Shown here piece by piece: positions 1 to 6,077 of a stretch of 6,103 nucleotides of DNA. The notes below the pieces were generated by a model, which was given only the letters and a program-made list of their open reading frames with translations, did no database searches and had not been told where the DNA came from. Both the position numbers and the translations under genes were made by a program. Every line of letters starts with the position of its first letter. Within the stretch, counting starts at the first letter, position 1. Source of the DNA: an uncultured Bacilli bacterium (GTDB lineage Bacteria; Bacillota_I; Bacilli_A; RFN20; CAG-288); the NCBI GenBank assembly GCA_948525355.1, contig CAOSOP010000079.1, positions 1 through 6,103 of the forward strand, in the 5' to 3' direction.

Positions 1-60
1 TAAACAAAATGCATCATCTTTTTAACAAAAAGCAACACTTTTGTTTATTATTCTGTATTT

Positions 61-230
61 ATCTGCAACATGCTGTATGCGTAGCTTGTATCAGTCCACG
101 GATGTAATGCGCCCCAACCTCTAACTGTGAATGCGTATCGGAGTGGTTCGCCCCCACTTCCTACACCGCTCCCTCCTCCTCCGCCTACGGCTACGGATTC
201 GGGTTCGGTGCGGTGTGAAGGGGCGAGCAA
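61..230. other. GC-rich island of unknown nature, possible structured RNA or foreign insert
   Basis: By hand count 98 of 170 bases are G or C, and about 62% in 121-230, while the flanks are near 30%. The change is abrupt: the island begins right after the yolD stop codon (231-233 on the minus strand) and fades into AT-rich DNA near 60. On the minus strand a 60-codon frame runs from a TTG at 230 to a TAA at 48. It is the same frame as yolD, separated only by the yolD stop. Its product would have a Gly/Ser-rich stretch followed by an aromatic-rich tail, and I recognise no family in it. It has no Shine-Dalgarno sequence, so I do not call it a gene. ATGCG occurs three times (about 77, 116 and 131). 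The strong stem-loop in its right half favours an RNA or a mobile/repeated DNA element. I could not match it to tmRNA, RNase P RNA, SRP RNA or 6S RNA. Confidence 0.6.
146..228. repeat. Long GC-rich inverted repeat (stem-loop)
   Basis: Three stacked helices line up without any unpaired base on the right arm. GTTCGCCC (146-153) pairs with GGGCGAGC (221-228), including one G-T pair. CTTC (157-160) pairs with GAAG (217-220). ACACCGC (163-169) pairs with GCGGTGT (210-216). That gives 19 base pairs, with only a 3-base bulge (154-156) and a 2-base bulge (161-162) on the left arm. The 40-base apical region can fold again: TCC-GCC (179-184) can pair with GGC-GGA (189-191 and 195-197) around short loops. 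No T-run follows on the plus strand. On the minus strand the element lies immediately downstream of yolD, but no U-tract follows there either, so it is not a standard intrinsic terminator. It could be an RNA structure that protects the 3' end of the operon mRNA, a REP-like repeat, or part of a larger RNA. Confidence 0.6.
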
Positions 231-503
231 TTAAAATTCTTCGATAATTCTAATATCAAGCAAGTTTGTAAAATAGATTTTTTTATTATTTATTTTTAAA
301 TGATCATTGTACTTAGTCGCATATCCTTTTTCTTTTATAATTACACCTCTATTATAATATGTAACCAATACATAAGTATCTTTTTCTATTTGTGAAAGAG
401 TTAGGTTCAATTCTTCCATTTGATACTCACTTATTTCAGGAATACTGTTTGTCTCAGAAATATAATCTTCTTCTTCTTGTTTTACATAATCTTCTTGACC
501 CAT
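231..503 (-). CDS. YolD-like protein, main open part of a gene whose 5' end is out of frame
   Basis: This 90-residue open segment has the pattern of the YolD-like family. An acidic, Glu-rich stretch leads into SEYQMEELN (about residues 25-33). A compact beta-rich domain follows, with VLVTYYNRGVI (about 46-56) and a closing segment YFTNLLDIRIIEEF that runs to the stop. YolD-like proteins are small and typically encoded beside UvrX/YqjW-type Y-family polymerases, as here. They are thought to work with the polymerase, but their biochemical role is not settled. The ATG at 503 has no Shine-Dalgarno sequence before it. The codons upstream of it, read in this frame, give KKFNPFKSL, which fits the family N-terminus, and end at a TGA. 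The likely true start is the ATG at 549-547, one base out of frame because of an A7 run (525-531). Repaired, the protein would have 105 residues. So this is either a broken gene, a sequencing error in the run, or a slippage-dependent gene. Confidence 0.8.
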   Translation of the reverse strand: MGQEDYVKQEEEDYISETNSIPEISEYQMEELNLTLSQIEKDTYVLVTYYNRGVIIKEKGYATKYNDHLKINNKKIYFTNLLDIRIIEEF

Positions 504-519
504 AAGTGATTTGAATGGA

Positions 520-549
520 TTAAATTTTTTTCATTCCTCTATCATTCAT
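520..549 (-). pseudogene. Displaced 5' end of yolD with the A7 frameshift site
   Basis: The ATG at 549-547 reads M-N-D-R-G-M-K-K-I and then meets TAA at 522-520. If one A of the seven at 531-525 is dropped, the frame becomes MNDRGMKKFNPFKSL and runs straight into the ATG at 503 and the rest of the YolD-like protein. The -DRGM-K--PF-SL- pattern is the usual YolD start as I know the family. This ATG also sits 8 bases behind GGAGGT and overlaps the polymerase stop as ATGA. Both facts mark it as the genuine initiation site. Confidence 0.75.
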
Positions 550-1826
550 TTTTTATGACCTCCAATTTCACTGTGACGTTTTTCAAAATTAGATTTTTTA
601 TATGCAGATGTTGCTTTGGTTATTTTATCAGAACCATATTTATTTTTGATACCAACTATTGTCTTTGTCAATCGTTTTTTCTTATCAATAGTTTCTATAT
701 CTGTGAATAGATCTAATTGATAGTTTTCTGTTCCGTAAAGGTCTGATGCACATATATTTATACGACGTATTTTTTTTGAACTTACTAGTTTTCTATTATA
801 AATTTCTTTTACTGCATTTTTTATTTCAGTTTCATCGTTAGTAGGTTGTAAAAATTCGTAATGTCCTGTAACATGACCAGAGTGATTTGGAAATCCTAAT
901 GATAAATATATTTTTTTACAAAGCTTATTCATATTTACAAGTCTTACCATTATTTCTTCGCACATTTCTATAATCGGGTGTATAACATCTTTATAATCAT
1001 AGTTTTCAAATAATGTTTGTCCAACGCTTATTGAAGTATTCATAGATTTATACACTTCATGTAGATCAGCATAATCTATTCCGTGGCTGTGATTATAAAT
1101 CTCTTCTCCGATTATACCAAATTTATTTTTTAGATAGTCAAGGTCAGAAGTAGCGATATCGCCGACATGGTGAAAACCTAGCGCGTTGAGTTTCTTTTCA
1201 AGGTTTTTTCCTATTCCCCACATTTTAGAAAGAGGACTTATTGGCCAAAGTTTTGATGGAATATCATCGTAAGTCCATTCGGCCATATAGTCTTCACTTT
1301 TTTTCGCCTCTATATCCATAGCGCATTTTGCCATAAATATATTTTCACCTATTCCTATAGTTACTTGTAGTTTTAATTCTTTATAGATTTCATTCATTAT
1401 TTTTTTAGCATAAGATTTCGCACCTTTTCTTTTGACTTCTGCATAGTTCGTTATGTCGATGAAACTTTCATCGATAGAATATATATGAATATCTTCTGGT
1501 AGAGCAAATTTTAAAAATATTTTATGTACTTTTGCTGATACTTCTAAATATCTACTCATTCGTGGAGTGGCAAAAATTATATTTGGTATATTGGGAAGGT
1601 CAAATATTCTAAGTCTATTTGGAATTCCCATTGCTTTAAGATATGGACTTACAGCCAGCGCTATTGTTCCTTTTCCACGGCTTCTATCAGCAACAATTAA
1701 TGGTGTAACAAAAGGATCGAGATTTCGATCAACACATTCTACTGAAGCATAGAAAGACTTTAAGTCGACAGAAATAATTGTTTTATGTGGTTTATCTTTT
1801 TCTTTAAAATAATTCAAGTTTTTCAT
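546..1826 (-). CDS. Y-family DNA polymerase, UvrX/YqjW (ImpB/MucB/SamB) type
   Basis: A translesion DNA polymerase that copies past damaged template bases in the cytoplasm. The palm motif SVDLKSFYASVE holds the first metal-binding Asp (D21) and the expected steric-gate aromatic five residues later (Y26). YSIDESF holds the second acidic pair (D119, E120). GIGENIFMAK (158-167) is the next palm motif. A helix-hairpin-helix thumb follows (about 197-225, MWGIGKNLEKKL), then the little-finger domain. QLDLF (370-374) matches the beta-clamp-binding consensus and should tether the enzyme to the sliding clamp. The C-terminus, ending IGGHKK, resembles the UvrX branch rather than classic DinB. All catalytic residues are present and 426 residues is a normal length. 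The start is the first in-frame start codon. It lacks a Shine-Dalgarno sequence and sits directly behind a -10 element. yolD overlaps its stop by ATGA. The exact subfamily name is less sure than the Y-family call. Confidence 0.93.
   Translation of the reverse strand: MKNLNYFKEKDKPHKTIISVDLKSFYASVECVDRNLDPFVTPLIVADRSRGKGTIALAVSPYLKAMGIPNRLRIFDLPNIPNIIFATPRMSRYLEVSAKVHKIFLKFALPEDIHIYSIDESFIDITNYAEVKRKGAKSYAKKIMNEIYKELKLQVTIGIGENIFMAKCAMDIEAKKSEDYMAEWTYDDIPSKLWPISPLSKMWGIGKNLEKKLNALGFHHVGDIATSDLDYLKNKFGIIGEEIYNHSHGIDYADLHEVYKSMNTSISVGQTLFENYDYKDVIHPIIEMCEEIMVRLVNMNKLCKKIYLSLGFPNHSGHVTGHYEFLQPTNDETEIKNAVKEIYNRKLVSSKKIRRINICASDLYGTENYQLDLFTDIETIDKKKRLTKTIVGIKNKYGSDKITKATSAYKKSNFEKRHSEIGGHKK
558..563 (-). 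promoter_or_regulatory. Shine-Dalgarno site of yolD
   Basis: GGAGGT on the minus strand lies 8 bases before the ATG at 549, inside the last codons of the polymerase gene. It decides the yolD start in favour of 549 over the unsupported ATG at 503, and it implies translational coupling to the polymerase. Confidence 0.8.
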
Positions 1827-1833
1827 ATTTATT

Positions 1834-1842
1834 ATTATGGCA
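1834..1842 (-). promoter_or_regulatory. Extended -10 promoter of the polymerase-yolD operon
   Basis: On the minus strand TGC (1842-1840) precedes CATAAT (1839-1834), a TGn extended -10 with five of six bases matching TATAAT. I see no good -35, which an extended -10 can do without. Transcription would be expected to start about 7 bases downstream, at or next to the A of the start codon at 1826. Confidence 0.55.
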
Positions 1843-1881
1843 CAAAAGAAGATATAAGAAACATATAATTTATCTTTTTTA

Positions 1882-1910
1882 TTGTTAATTAAATATATAG
1901 GGGTTATAAT
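1882..1910 (+). promoter_or_regulatory. SigA-type promoter of tldD-tldE
   Basis: TTGTTA (1882-1887, four of six matches to TTGACA) is followed after 17 bases by a perfect TATAAT (1905-1910). The expected start near 1917 leaves a leader of about 24 bases carrying the ribosome binding site. It is divergent from the polymerase promoter in the 114-base gap 1827-1940. Confidence 0.75.
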
Positions 1911-1928
1911 TAGTGCAAATAGGTTTGG

Positions 1929-1935
1929 AAAGGAG
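1929..1935 (+). promoter_or_regulatory. Shine-Dalgarno site of tldD
   Basis: AAAGGAG ends 5 bases before the ATG at 1941 and fixes that start. The nearby ATG at 1937 is out of frame and too close to the site. Confidence 0.8.
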
Positions 1936-1940
1936 TATGT

Positions 1941-3344
1941 ATGATTTCAAAAAAAATAGCTTTGCAAGTTTTAAATGAATCTTTAAAAACAGGTGCTGAG
2001 TACGCTGAAATTTATCAAGAAGAAACAATAAAGAAATCTGTTGTTCTTTCTTATAAAAGAGTTGAAAATGTTTCAACAGGTGTTTCTAGTGGAATCGCAC
2101 TAAGATTATTTAAAGGAGAAAGACAAGTATTTGGTTATACTTCTGATGTTAGTTTAAAAAGTTTGTTAAAACTCGCAGACACATTGTCATCTTCATTTGA
2201 TAGCGAAAGAGTTATTGAAGTAAAGACACTAAAAGAAAAAAAGAGAAGAAAAGTATTGAATAGAGTTGAAAGACCGTTTGTTGACGAGGATGTTGGTTCC
2301 GTAATTGAATGGTTAAAAAAGGCAGAAAAAGCTGCTTATGAATATTCAGAAAAGGTTATTAATGCAACATGCAGTGTAAGTTGTTCTGAAAAAAGAGTTT
2401 TAGTATATAACTCTGATGAGATATTTACTAAAGATCTTCGCAGCAATATTGCTTTAGGTCTTTCAGTAACTGCCAAAAATGAAAATGGAGTATTTGGATA
2501 TGGTAACTATGGCTTAGGCGGTTTAGGTGGTTTTGAAAAAGTTGTCGCCACTGACATTGTTGAAGAAATCAAAAAAGCTGCACAAATTGCTATAGACAAG
2601 ACAACTGCAAAGGATTCACCATCTGGAAATTTACAGGTTGTAATTGGTAATGGATTTGGTGGAACTTTATTCCACGAAGCATGTGGTCATCCACTTGAAG
2701 CTTCATCTGTTGCTAATCATGCTTCAAGATTTGAAGGAAAGATTGGTGAAAAGATAGCATCTGATATTGTTACAGCAGTTGATGATGGAACATTAGATGG
2801 AGAGTGGGGTTCACTTAATTTCGACGATGAAGGTGAAGAATCCACTAAGAATGTCTTGATTGAAAATGGTATATTGAAAAATTATATTATCGACCGTTTT
2901 AATGGACGAAAATTAAATATGCCATCTACCGGTTCTTCACGTAGAGAGTCTTATAAATATATCCCTACTTCAAGAATGACTAATACATATATTGCCGCTG
3001 GTAAATCAACATTTGATGAAATAATTGGCAGTGTTAAATATGGTATTTACTGCAAGACATTTAGAGGTGGACAGGTTCAACCTTCAAATAACAACTTTAA
3101 CTTTTCTTCTGATGAATGCTATATGATCCGTGATGGAAAAATATGCGAAATGATAAAACCAGTTGTTTTAGTTGGTTATGGATATGAAGTATTAAATAAA
3201 ATTGATATGGTTGGAAACGATTTGGCTTTAGCAAAAGGTATGTGTGGAGCTTCTTCTGGGCAAATACCTGTTCAAGTTGGACAACCAACTGTTAGAATTT
3301 CTAATATGATTGTCGGTGGAACATCAAAGGAGGAGAATATATGA
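1941..3344 (+). CDS. tldD: TldD family metalloprotease subunit
   Basis: The catalytic subunit of the TldD/TldE (PmbA) protease, a cytoplasmic heterodimer. In E. coli it degrades the CcdA antitoxin and trims the microcin B17 leader, and it acts on unfolded peptides. The sequence shows the N-terminal TldD/PmbA domain with GIALRLFKGERQVFGYTSD (about 51-69), a middle domain, and the C-terminal metalloprotease domain. The zinc motif is FHEACGHPLEA, with H245, E246 and H250 forming HExxxH. The third ligand expected from the family is a Cys near the C-terminus, matched by C435 in GMCGASSGQ, followed by VGQPTVRISNMIVGG. The length of 467 residues is normal. The gene has its own promoter and ribosome site, and its TGA stop overlaps the tldE ATG as ATGA. 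No precursor peptide or toxin-antitoxin gene is next to it, so I infer a housekeeping protein-quality role rather than a dedicated peptide-maturation role. Confidence 0.95.
   Translation: MISKKIALQVLNESLKTGAEYAEIYQEETIKKSVVLSYKRVENVSTGVSSGIALRLFKGERQVFGYTSDVSLKSLLKLADTLSSSFDSERVIEVKTLKEKKRRKVLNRVERPFVDEDVGSVIEWLKKAEKAAYEYSEKVINATCSVSCSEKRVLVYNSDEIFTKDLRSNIALGLSVTAKNENGVFGYGNYGLGGLGGFEKVVATDIVEEIKKAAQIAIDKTTAKDSPSGNLQVVIGNGFGGTLFHEACGHPLEASSVANHASRFEGKIGEKIASDIVTAVDDGTLDGEWGSLNFDDEGEESTKNVLIENGILKNYIIDRFNGRKLNMPSTGSSRRESYKYIPTSRMTNTYIAAGKSTFDEIIGSVKYGIYCKTFRGGQVQPSNNNFNFSSDECYMIRDGKICEMIKPVVLVGYGYEVLNKIDMVGNDLALAKGMCGASSGQIPVQVGQPTVRISNMIVGGTSKEENI
3326..3333 (+). promoter_or_regulatory. Shine-Dalgarno site of tldE
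   Basis: AAAGGAGG ends 7 bases before the ATG at 3341 and lies within the last codons of tldD. With the ATGA overlap this predicts coupled translation and balanced amounts of the two subunits. Confidence 0.8.
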
Positions 3345-4660
3345 TAGCATTAAAGAAAGCCCTTGAAGTTGCAAAAAGCAGTGGTATTGATTCACTCATG
3401 ATGTTTTCTTCAGTGAAAGCGGAATTAAGTGTTTCTTATTTAGATGGTGTATTGGACTGTTTAGAAAGTTCTTCTGACTCATCGTTTTTAGCAAGAGGTG
3501 GAATGGATGGAAAATCTGTAAACTTCTATTCCGACATCTTAGATAAATCTTCCTTAGAACTTATGATAAAGTCTATGAAAGAGCAACAAGTATATTCGAA
3601 ACCTTATGATAACGATTTATTGGTTAGACCGATAGAAGGAAAACTAAAAGGATTTCCAGTAAATAGCAAGAAAAACTATAATGTAAATTCAAAAGAACTG
3701 AGCGATTTGGCTAAAGAAATCTATGATAAGATTAGAGCTGCTGATGATGCCATTTATAGCACTAATGTTAATGTTATTGTACAAACCGCTGCTGATGAAT
3801 GTCTCAATTCTAATGGTGTACATTATAAGTATAAATCATCTGCGGCTATTGTTACTGCGCAAGTATTGGCTAAAAAAGGTGAATTATATGTTGAAGACTA
3901 TAAATTCAAACTATATAAAGATATTACTAAAGTTGAAGTAGATAAATTTGTTAAAGAGATTTGTAAATCAACTTTAGATAAACTTAAGGCTAAAAACGGT
4001 GTTGCTGGTGAATTTGCTAGCATCTTTGATCCTAGTACAGCATTGACCTTACTTTCACCGGTCTTAAGTCATCTTTCAATGTTTAGTATTGATCAAAACC
4101 TTTCTTTACTAAAAGATACATTAGATAAGAAAGTGTTTTCCGATGTATTAACGATTCATGAAACGCCTCATGATAAGACACCAACATCTGTACCTTTTGA
4201 TTCCGAAGGTTATCCGACTAAGGAGAAGGTTTTAATTGAAAATGGTGTTGTTAAGACATATTTATATGACCAAGAAATGGCTAAAAAGTACAATCATGAA
4301 CCAACAGGAAATGGATTTGGATCTCTTACTATTCATCCAGGTTTAACAAAGATTACGATTAAAAAGGGAAGTAGAAAATTCAAAGAGTTGGTTAAGGATG
4401 TCAAAGAAGGATATTATATTACTGATTTAAGTGGTGTACATTCTGGACTTGATGCATTGACTGGAAACTTCACTTTATCTGCTGAAGGCTATTATATTAA
4501 AGATGGTAAAATGAAATCTTATGTCAATCAATTTACAGTTTCTGGAAATATAATGAATTTATTAAATGAGATAAAAGAAATGTCTAGTGATACTAAGACA
4601 TCACTTGGTGGTGATGTATCACCATATATGTTAGTTAATAAACTAATTATAAGCTGTTAA
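3341..4660 (+). CDS. tldE: TldE/PmbA family protein, partner of TldD
   Basis: The second subunit of the TldD/TldE protease. Known TldE lacks the metal site and shapes the chamber in which TldD cuts the peptide. In agreement, I find no HExxxH in this 439-residue protein. Family marks are an N-terminal helix (IALKKALEVAKSSGID), GVAGEFASIFDPSTALTLLSPV in the middle, PFDSEGYPT followed by KEKVLIENGVVKTYLYD (the same fold repeat as in TldD), and the late segment GVHSGLDALTGNFTLSAEGY (from residue 365) leading to TVSGNIMNLLNEIK. The TldE signature of that late segment is what separates it from a second TldD. The length is normal for PmbA/TldE. It is co-transcribed with tldD, overlaps it by four bases, and is followed at once by an intrinsic terminator, so the operon has just these two genes. 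Confidence 0.93.
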   Translation: MIALKKALEVAKSSGIDSLMMFSSVKAELSVSYLDGVLDCLESSSDSSFLARGGMDGKSVNFYSDILDKSSLELMIKSMKEQQVYSKPYDNDLLVRPIEGKLKGFPVNSKKNYNVNSKELSDLAKEIYDKIRAADDAIYSTNVNVIVQTAADECLNSNGVHYKYKSSAAIVTAQVLAKKGELYVEDYKFKLYKDITKVEVDKFVKEICKSTLDKLKAKNGVAGEFASIFDPSTALTLLSPVLSHLSMFSIDQNLSLLKDTLDKKVFSDVLTIHETPHDKTPTSVPFDSEGYPTKEKVLIENGVVKTYLYDQEMAKKYNHEPTGNGFGSLTIHPGLTKITIKKGSRKFKELVKDVKEGYYITDLSGVHSGLDALTGNFTLSAEGYYIKDGKMKSYVNQFTVSGNIMNLLNEIKEMSSDTKTSLGGDVSPYMLVNKLIISC

Positions 4661-4667
4661 GATGATT

Positions 4668-4694
4668 AGCTGGGTATAGTAGCCCAGCTTTTTT
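4668..4694 (+). terminator. Rho-independent terminator of tldD-tldE
   Basis: AGCTGGG (4668-4674) and CCCAGCT (4683-4689) form a perfect 7-bp stem around an 8-base loop. The last T of the stem opens a run of six T (4689-4694). It starts 7 bases after the tldE stop. Confidence 0.9.
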
Positions 4695-4730
4695 AATGAA
4701 TAAAAAAGATATATAAAACAGCGCCCTTTA

Positions 4731-4739
4731 TGGTAAAAT
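4731..4739 (+). promoter_or_regulatory. Extended -10 promoter of the membrane-protein gene
   Basis: TGG followed by TAAAAT (4734-4739) is an extended -10. The ATG at 4746 begins six bases later, where transcription would be expected to start. I see no convincing -35 near 4710-4717. The terminator just upstream means the gene needs its own promoter. Confidence 0.6.
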
Positions 4740-4745
4740 AAATCT

Positions 4746-6077
4746 ATGAGAAATAAAATAGAGTGGTTCGTTAAATCAATATTTTATCCAATAAGTTTGG
4801 CGGCTATTGCATTTTTAGGATGGATATTAAAATTTTCTATACCATCAGCAGTAATTTTTTCATTGATGTCTTTCTTGCCACTATTCTGTCATGATGGAAG
4901 AGGATATGTTTCTTTAATACTTTTGTGTCCAACAATGGTATATCGTCCACTAAATTTTAAAAATTTAGATATTTCCTTGATTATTGTTGCAAGTTCCATA
5001 GTTCTATCAGTATTTATATTCACTATTCTTCGACATCCTAAATTTAGGTTAGGGAAACTAACTATAAATCTTGCCGTTCTTTTCTTTGTGTTTGTTATTT
5101 CATTAATTGTAAATAGTGTTAGTGTAGAAGTGTTGCATCTAGATACATTGTGGTTTTTACTATGCATGATATTAATCCTTTTAGTTTACATCTTATTAAC
5201 GCCATTGTTCTGTGGTAAAGATATATTTATTTATTTTGGAAAATCTTTTCTTATTTTAGTTTCAGTTTTAGCGATACAAATATTCATCTATTATGGTGTA
5301 AAAGGTGTTGTTGGATCAAGCAAGGATATAGAACTTGGATGGGTACAGTCAACTACGATGGCTAGCACAGTATTAGTAATTTCGCTTCCATTTTGTTCCA
5401 TGTATATTAATAAGAAAAAATGGTTAGCGGTAATACCAATGATATTAAGTCTAGTAGCTATTTATGTTTTAAGAACAGAGAGCGGTCTTATTTGTTCTAT
5501 ACTTATTTTAATTCCATTAATTTTCTTAACATTCAAAGGATATGTTCATTATCCTTACTTTGTCATTTCAAGTTTCTTTGTATTAAGTGCATTGCTTACT
5601 GTTATGGTCTTAGTTAATGATGAGTTTATACAAAGAGTTGGTGACAGTTTAAGATATTTTGGTGATTTCTTTAAAGGAAAACACGAGAGCCATAAATATG
5701 GAATAGAAATATTTTTAACAAATCCATGGATTGGTGGATCGATAAATAGTTTGAATGTCCAAGATGCTGGTTATATAAAACTACTAGATAATACTATTAT
5801 CACAACCTTAGCAATGGGCGGAAGCATAGGACTTATAGCATATGTCGCATTTGCAATTAGAATATACATTCTTCCATTTGAAATAAAAACAGAAGGAAGA
5901 TTATTCTTTTTAGTATTTTTAATATGTGGATTAATTATTGGTTTAATCGATAATACATTTTATAATCTGTACTATCTTTTCATCCTTCTTCTTACTACTT
6001 CATGTTTTGAAAGTTCAAGTAAGGACAATATTGTAGATATTAAACAAGACTTTTATAACAATTATATTAGAGCATAA
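4746..6077 (+). CDS. Polytopic membrane protein, probably O-antigen ligase / Wzy polymerase-like
   Basis: A 443-residue integral membrane protein with about twelve hydrophobic segments (near residues 11-30, 34-48, 52-62, 74-95, 106-125, 133-152, 163-183, 202-220, 225-241, 247-263, 268-290, then 348-373 and a pair in 385-420). A polar loop of about 55 residues (291-347) precedes the last segments, the layout of the O-antigen ligase and Wzy polysaccharide polymerase group. Weak motif echoes support this: GWVQSTTMAS at 198-207, a hydrophobic segment led by LRTESG (242-247, compare the Ser-Arg motif of ligases), FLTNPWIGG (323-331), and LDNTIITTLAMGGSIGLIAY (346-365, like the HN-x-L segment but with Asp for His). 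If right, it would join surface glycan units outside the membrane. No glycosyltransferases are visible beside it, and such proteins diverge quickly, so the function is tentative. The start is the first ATG after an in-frame TAA at 4734. It has no Shine-Dalgarno sequence. Confidence 0.55.
   Translation: MRNKIEWFVKSIFYPISLAAIAFLGWILKFSIPSAVIFSLMSFLPLFCHDGRGYVSLILLCPTMVYRPLNFKNLDISLIIVASSIVLSVFIFTILRHPKFRLGKLTINLAVLFFVFVISLIVNSVSVEVLHLDTLWFLLCMILILLVYILLTPLFCGKDIFIYFGKSFLILVSVLAIQIFIYYGVKGVVGSSKDIELGWVQSTTMASTVLVISLPFCSMYINKKKWLAVIPMILSLVAIYVLRTESGLICSILILIPLIFLTFKGYVHYPYFVISSFFVLSALLTVMVLVNDEFIQRVGDSLRYFGDFFKGKHESHKYGIEIFLTNPWIGGSINSLNVQDAGYIKLLDNTIITTLAMGGSIGLIAYVAFAIRIYILPFEIKTEGRLFFLVFLICGLIIGLIDNTFYNLYYLFILLLTTSCFESSSKDNIVDIKQDFYNNYIRA

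Noticed and set aside
24..50. AACAAAAAG / CTTTTGTT inverted repeat with a T-rich tail on the plus strand
   Set aside because: The stem is almost all A-T, with a bulge and a broken T-run. No gene end on the plus strand is visible upstream, so it is too weak to call a terminator. Positions 1-57 show nothing else.
61..230. Known structured RNAs (tmRNA, RNase P, SRP, 6S, group II intron end) as identity of the GC island
   Set aside because: None of the conserved stretches of those RNAs that I know appear on either strand.
1567..1752. 61-residue plus-strand reading frame inside the polymerase gene
   Set aside because: It is a shadow of the well-supported polymerase on the other strand, with no family likeness of its own.
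1860..1869. AACATATAAT, partly like the Bacillus SOS box core AACATATGTT (8 of 10)
   Set aside because: The second half-site is wrong and such AT-rich words arise easily by chance. I do not claim LexA control from it.
546..3344. TGA read as tryptophan (Mollicute code)
   Set aside because: TGA ends the polymerase right after the family-typical IGGHKK end and ends tldD right before tldE, and Trp is encoded by TGG.
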